From positions 1-42,426 of the forward strand of contig JAKEEG010000030.1 in assembly GCA_022616555.1 (NCBI GenBank): a DNA stretch of 42,426 nt, in the 5' to 3' direction. The DNA is from Ignavibacteriota bacterium. Its GTDB lineage: Bacteria > Bacteroidota > Ignavibacteria > UBA10030. Of this stretch, positions 39,409 through 42,426 are shown in pieces. The translations under genes were made by a program, and so were the position numbers. The notes beneath the pieces were generated by a model. That model saw only the letters and a list, made by a program, of their open reading frames with translations. It searched no databases and had not been told where the DNA came from. Position 1 is the stretch's first letter. Every line of letters starts with the position of its first letter.

Positions 39409-40464
39409 TTATCTGAGCAACATTAACCTTCCAGTATAATCAAATGTCCGTCCAGTAAGCCTATAAATATACAGACCACCTGAAACCTTATTGCCTGTAC
39501 GATCAGAACCGTCCCAAGATATCGAGTATTGCCCGGCCGCCTTTTCTCCGTCAATCAAAACCGTTATTTCCTGACCAAGAAGATTGAAAATGGAAAGCCG
39601 AACATGACCTGCCCTTTCCAATTCAAAAACAATTGTGGTCTCGGGATTGAAGGGGTTTGGGTAATTACGGAACAATCCGCTCTTTGCAGATGTTGCATTT
39701 TCTTGCTTTACATTCGTGATTGTTCCGTATTGATTACCATCTATGATTGCCCCTACGAGATAAGCATCCCCGGAAGCTTCGAAATACCAACCTGCAATAC
39801 CCAATTCTCTTGCCAAGAACGCGACGGGCGGTCCTATCGGGCAGAAGATCATCTCATTAGTAGTGGAATCATACTCCACATCACAATATGTCCTCGTCGC
39901 GAGCGACCGACCCATGATTGCATAGTATTTATCGTATGTGGCAAGCAAGCCGCGCAAGCGAAATGGGTAATCCGGCGGGGTGCATGTTTCCCAGACGGCA
40001 CTGTCCGGGACTGACAGCTTGAATCGAAGCATCTCTAGGTCAGAGCATTCGCCCGTTTCAAGATACTTGAAAACTTGCAGTGAATCGTCAATTCTGTAAA
40101 AATGGTAAATGGTGTCGGGCGAACTAGAATTAATATCGCTTTCAAGAACAGTGAAATATCTTTTTCCATTCGGCATTATCGTGTCACCAATTACCCTATG
40201 GAACCATCGAACGTAAGAGTTCCCCGCGTCAGACAACATTTCATATTCCCAGTAGTCCCCAATATGCATCGGAAAGAAATCTTTGAGCGTCGTGTCAACC
40301 TGTGCCGTGGCAACAATGGGAAGAAAGAAAAAGTATGCTTTCAGAAAGATTATTCCCGTGCCAAATGATCGCTTGACCTCTTGAATGAGGATGTCCAAGG
40401 TCTTCAAAAGCATTTTGAAATCAAAAAATCTGAAACGAGAAATTATGCCGTTTCGCCACGACAT
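39409..40464 (-). CDS. Secreted protein with type IX sorting domain, function unknown
   Basis: This protein has about 351 residues from the start chosen at 40464, where AAGGAG precedes the ATG; ATG 40413 is an alternative. A hydrophobic export segment (I-I-F-L-K-A-Y-F-F-F-L-P-I-V-A-T-A) is followed by F-F-P-M-H-I-G-D-Y-W-E-Y, a motif often found at the start of secreted proteins in this bacterial group. The C-terminus is a sorting domain: N-Y-P-N-P-F-N-P-E-T-T-I ... L-L-G-Q-E-I-T-V-L ... G-L-Y-I-Y-R-L-T-G. No enzymatic motif seen. It lies 36 bases upstream of the M6-like protease gene and may be co-transcribed. Confidence 0.75.
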   Translation of the reverse strand: MSWRNGIISRFRFFDFKMLLKTLDILIQEVKRSFGTGIIFLKAYFFFLPIVATAQVDTTLKDFFPMHIGDYWEYEMLSDAGNSYVRWFHRVIGDTIMPNGKRYFTVLESDINSSSPDTIYHFYRIDDSLQVFKYLETGECSDLEMLRFKLSVPDSAVWETCTPPDYPFRLRGLLATYDKYYAIMGRSLATRTYCDVEYDSTTNEMIFCPIGPPVAFLARELGIAGWYFEASGDAYLVGAIIDGNQYGTITNVKQENATSAKSGLFRNYPNPFNPETTIVFELERAGHVRLSIFNLLGQEITVLIDGEKAAGQYSISWDGSDRTGNKVSGGLYIYRLTGRTFDYTGRLMLLR

Positions 40465-40517
40465 TCTTTCCGCTCTCCTTTGCGACCGAAGTTTACAAGC
40501 TCTGTCGTAACAAGAAA

Positions 40518-40571
40518 ATCCCAGCCCCGCTCGCTCGGTGGGAGGACTCAAGCTAAAGCATGACTGGGATT
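40518..40571. repeat. AATCCCAG...CTGGGATT inverted repeat
   Basis: Arms at 40519-40525 and 40564-40571 around a C/G-rich core (CCCGCTCGCTCGGTGGGAGG). It lies upstream of the sorting-domain protein and is not part of its coding sequence. Confidence 0.5.
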
Positions 40572-40685
40572 CTTTTCTGAGATTCATTACGCCCCCGAAC
40601 TTGAACTATTGCGAATATGTCACTTTTCGCAATCAGTGTCAAGCCCCTCTGAATAGTGATGCGATGGATCCCACGAGAGTCATTC

Positions 40686-41184
40686 CTATGTTGAATAGAA
40701 ATTTCTATCAAGACTTCTGTACTGGATGGCTTCGCTCAAGTGCTCTGGTCGGATCGACTCATTCCTGGCAAGGTCAGCAATCGTGCGAGACACCTTCAGG
40801 ATGCGATCATATGCGCGAGCGGAGAGCCCCAGCTTTGTCATGGCGGTCTTCAGCAACTCCATCCCGGCTTCGTCAATTACGCAAAACTCCTTGATTTCCT
40901 TTGTCTCCATATCAGCATTGCTGTACAATCCCTTCCTTCCCTCAAATCGTTTTGCCTGAATCTTTCTCGCCTCGATGACCCTCCCACGAATCATCTGCGA
41001 CGTTTCTCCCGACTTCTTCGTTGATAGTTCATTGTATTGCACCGCCGGTACTTCCACATGAATGTCAATCCTATCCAGTAAAGGTCCGGATATTTTTCCA
41101 ATGTACTTATGAATCTGCTGCGCTGTGCACGTGCATTCCTGAATCCCCGACCCATAGTGGCCACAGACGCAGGGTTGCGTTGCC
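40686..41184 (-). pseudogene. comM: YifB/ComM Mg-chelatase-like ATPase, C-terminal fragment
   Basis: The frame reads Q-P-C-V-C-G-H-Y-G ... C-T-C-T-A-Q-Q-I-H-K-Y-I, then S-G-P-L-L-D-R-I-D-I-H-V-E-V-P (sensor region), G-L-S-A-R-A-Y-D-R-I-L-K-V-S-R-T-I-A-D-L-A and S-E-A-I-Q-Y-R-S-L-D-R. This is the C-terminal third of ComM, a helicase promoting branch migration during natural transformation. The N-terminal lon-like and Walker A/B parts are absent. The break lies at the conserved NPCPCG motif, exactly where the TTG start of HTH copy 3 sits on the other strand. Nonfunctional unless the remainder exists elsewhere. Confidence 0.9.
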
Positions 41185-41613
41185 ATTTTGCAATATCGTC
41201 CTTTCAGCGCCAAAACCAAGAAAACTGCCTACTCTTCTGAACACCATCGGAGACCATATCAAAAAGCGGCGGCTTGAACTCGGCCTCTCCCAAAGTCAGC
41301 TTGCCGAGCGCCTCATGGTTCAAACGGACACTGTTCTCAATTGGGAGCATAACCGGACAACGCCGACACTCCGACATCTTCCCAGAGCAATTGCATTTCT
41401 CGGATACGATCAGTCTCCTGGAAACCCTCAAACGCTAAGCGAGAAAGTGCTGCAATATCGGAAAAGTTGCGGTGTGAGTCAAAAGGAACTGGCAAAACAG
41501 GTTGGTATTGATCCTACAACTTTAAGCAGGTTGGAGAGAACAAGGGAAGGTGCTTACCACGAATACTGGAAAAAGTGTCCAAATTCATCGATGGTCGCCT
41601 TTCGGAGCGATGA
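41180..41613 (+). pseudogene. Double HTH (XRE-type) regulator, copy 3 (frameshifted end)
   Basis: It starts at TTG 41180 with AGGG 6 bases upstream. The product parallels copy 2: F-C-N-I-V-L-S-A-P-K-P-R-K-L-P, HTH 1 (T-I-G-D-H-I-K-K-R-R-L-E-L-G-L-S-Q-S-Q-L-A-E-R-L), F-L-G-Y-D, HTH 2 (K-S-C-G-V-S-Q-K-E-L-A-K-Q-V-G-I-D-P-T-T-L-S-R-L-E). Near 41545 the frame shifts: the expected last helix (R-I-L-E-K-V-S-K-F-I-D-G-R) continues in another frame to a TGA at 41611. In the unshifted frame the ORF runs on with unrelated residues to 41680. It is mildly degraded, or one base is miscalled. Confidence 0.7.
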
Positions 41614-41909
41614 TCAACGCGGGAATCTCCAGAACGATCCATCGCCTTCACCCCTCCACGAACAATCATCGAATGCATAGTAGATCTCCCGGATGTCGTC
41701 ACCAATAGTTTGGTGTTAGCAATTGAAGAAAGCCAGTCAGTAGTTGGTGTGGTGGGGGCCCGCTCTCTACTGAAGTCACAACTCTACACAGACTATTTGA
41801 ATTGTCGCTGGAGCGTTAAGAACAGCTTGTAGCTCTTAGAGACTCCCGTTCGGAGCATTCCCGGCCCAAATCACAGGCCGGGGTTTGCTCTAAAGAAATG
41901 CGGTTCAAG
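41614..41909. other. Gap of about 300 bases without a recognisable gene
   Basis: CCCGGCC (41860-41866) pairs with GGCCGGG (41876-41882), a hairpin 28 bases after the end of the leftward gene at 41910. The rest shows no convincing ORF. Confidence 0.45.
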
Positions 41910-42293
41910 CTATTTCGCAGCTTCGACGCTGTTGTAGGCAAACAACTTCGTGCCGCCCTTTTCAATAAACATCCCTTTCAACGTCACTGTTTCGGCGGCG
42001 TATTGAACCAGCGCTTCGTTGGCGCCCTTCTGGCCTTTTGCCGGGACAACGACGTAGACTTTGCCGGTTTTTTCTTCGAGAATACCAATTGGCAAACCGC
42101 CTTTTGCGCATGCGACGGCACAATCCTTGTGGTCTTCTCCCCTTCCTCCCATCATACCGGTGAGATAACACTTCGTGTCGATAATCTCACCCTTGATGGA
42201 GGCTTCTTTCATCGCCTTCTCTTGCGCGACGAGCGAACTGGCAAATGTCACGCCAACGATGACAAAGGCCAGAAATAGTTTTGCGGCTTTCAT
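41910..42293 (-). CDS. Small exported protein of unknown function
   Basis: This 127-residue protein has a clear signal peptide (K-A-A-K-L-F-L-A-F-V-I-V-G-V-T-F-A-S-S-L-V-A). The mature domain has I-K-G-E-I-I-D-T-K-C-Y ... H-K-D-C-A-V-A-C-A-K-G-G-L-P-I-G-I-L, with three conserved-looking cysteines, and is followed by a beta-rich end. Similar small periplasmic proteins are common in Bacteroidota-related genomes but lack a function. A metal or haem role for C-x(n)-C-x3-C is possible but unproven. AGGAG lies 8 bases before ATG. Confidence 0.75.
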   Translation of the reverse strand: MKAAKLFLAFVIVGVTFASSLVAQEKAMKEASIKGEIIDTKCYLTGMMGGRGEDHKDCAVACAKGGLPIGILEEKTGKVYVVVPAKGQKGANEALVQYAAETVTLKGMFIEKGGTKLFAYNSVEAAK

Positions 42294-42330
42294 ACGACTT
42301 CTCCTTTTATGTGTGTGAAGTGATGGTTAG

Positions 42331-42426
42331 TTAGTTGTGTTGTGGAACAGGAATTGACTTCTTCAAACTGCTCGAACCATAGACCGCTCCCAGAACTCCG
42401 CCGTATACCAGATGACCCATGAGACT
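42331..42426 (-). CDS. C-terminal end of a membrane protein (partial at window edge)
   Basis: The last 31 codons read S-L-M-G-H-L-V-Y-G-G-V-L-G-A-V-Y-G followed by a short polar tail and TAA (42333-42331). The H-L-x-Y/F-G-x-x-L-G-x-x-Y-G pattern is typical of the final helix of small YagU/DUF1440-like membrane proteins, but too little is visible to assign a family. It ends 37 bases before the small exported protein on the same strand, so the two may share an operon. Confidence 0.55.
   Translation of the reverse strand, partial: SLMGHLVYGGVLGAVYGSSSLKKSIPVPQHN

Noticed and set aside
41614-41680. C-terminal continuation of HTH copy 3 in its original frame
   Set aside because: Comparison with copy 2 shows the expected final helix continues in another frame to 41613; the in-frame tail is unrelated filler.
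41740-41765. A frame reading R-A-P-H-H-T on the minus strand, like ComM's RAPHHT motif
   Set aside because: Only six residues match, a shift is needed, and neighbouring residues do not continue the family, so chance is likely.

Overview
The window reads as a chromosomal segment of a Gram-negative bacterium of the Fibrobacterota-Chlorobiota-Bacteroidota group, most like Ignavibacteria or Kryptonia relatives. The main reason is three type IX secretion C-terminal sorting domains with the NPFNP-x-T/E-x-I signature (35831, 37130 and 39409). Signal peptides, a lipobox and an outer-membrane beta-barrel support a didermic cell. Genes are dense and on both strands. Almost every gap holds palindromic or inverted repeats, some of which have entered coding regions. 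I saw no rRNA, tRNA or CRISPR array. Species-level assignment is not possible from this sequence alone.

Layout. 1-500: the right end of an IS3-family element, directly followed by the C-terminal SPASM part of a radical SAM peptide maturase and, overlapping its stop, a 62-residue candidate RiPP precursor. 574-2611: an arsenic locus (arsR, a tiny CC...CC peptide, arsM), split by a GxxExxY nuclease gene that sits between its own inverted repeats. 2697-10156: mostly single metabolic or secreted proteins (cyclase-family hydrolase, M28 peptidase, SDR, TauE/SafE permease, Nramp-like transporter, serine hydrolase, RidA). 10274-13831: a MOSC protein, then a SAM-I riboswitch with terminator controlling metB-metX. 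13912-21407: acetyltransferase, methyltransferase, two overlapping amidohydrolase-like secreted proteins, an iodotyrosine-deiodinase-like nitroreductase and a phosphoesterase. 21450-25374 (minus strand): a secreted DUF3108-like protein, an anti-sigma factor with its ECF sigma factor, and an M14 carboxypeptidase. 25729-27119: two bacterial microcompartment shell genes and a cupin. 27381-35701: M61 peptidase, MscS channel, PdxJ, a polymer-repeat/beta-barrel fusion, and a two-gene c-di-AMP unit (DHH phosphoesterase followed by CdaA with a YbbR-like tail). 35831-41613: an accessory region with type IX secreted proteins and three paralogous double-HTH regulator genes, each starting at a broken gene (a sorting-domain stub or a comM fragment). 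41910-42426: a small exported protein and the tail of a membrane protein.

Most noteworthy: the truncated radical-SAM RiPP locus; the GxxExxY element whose terminal repeats match the architecture of at least four gene-free elements in the same window, which suggests an autonomous/non-autonomous mobile family; the double-HTH genes fused to comM; and the orphan microcompartment shell pair, one member of which has a divergent pore loop and a SAP/Rho-N-like tail.
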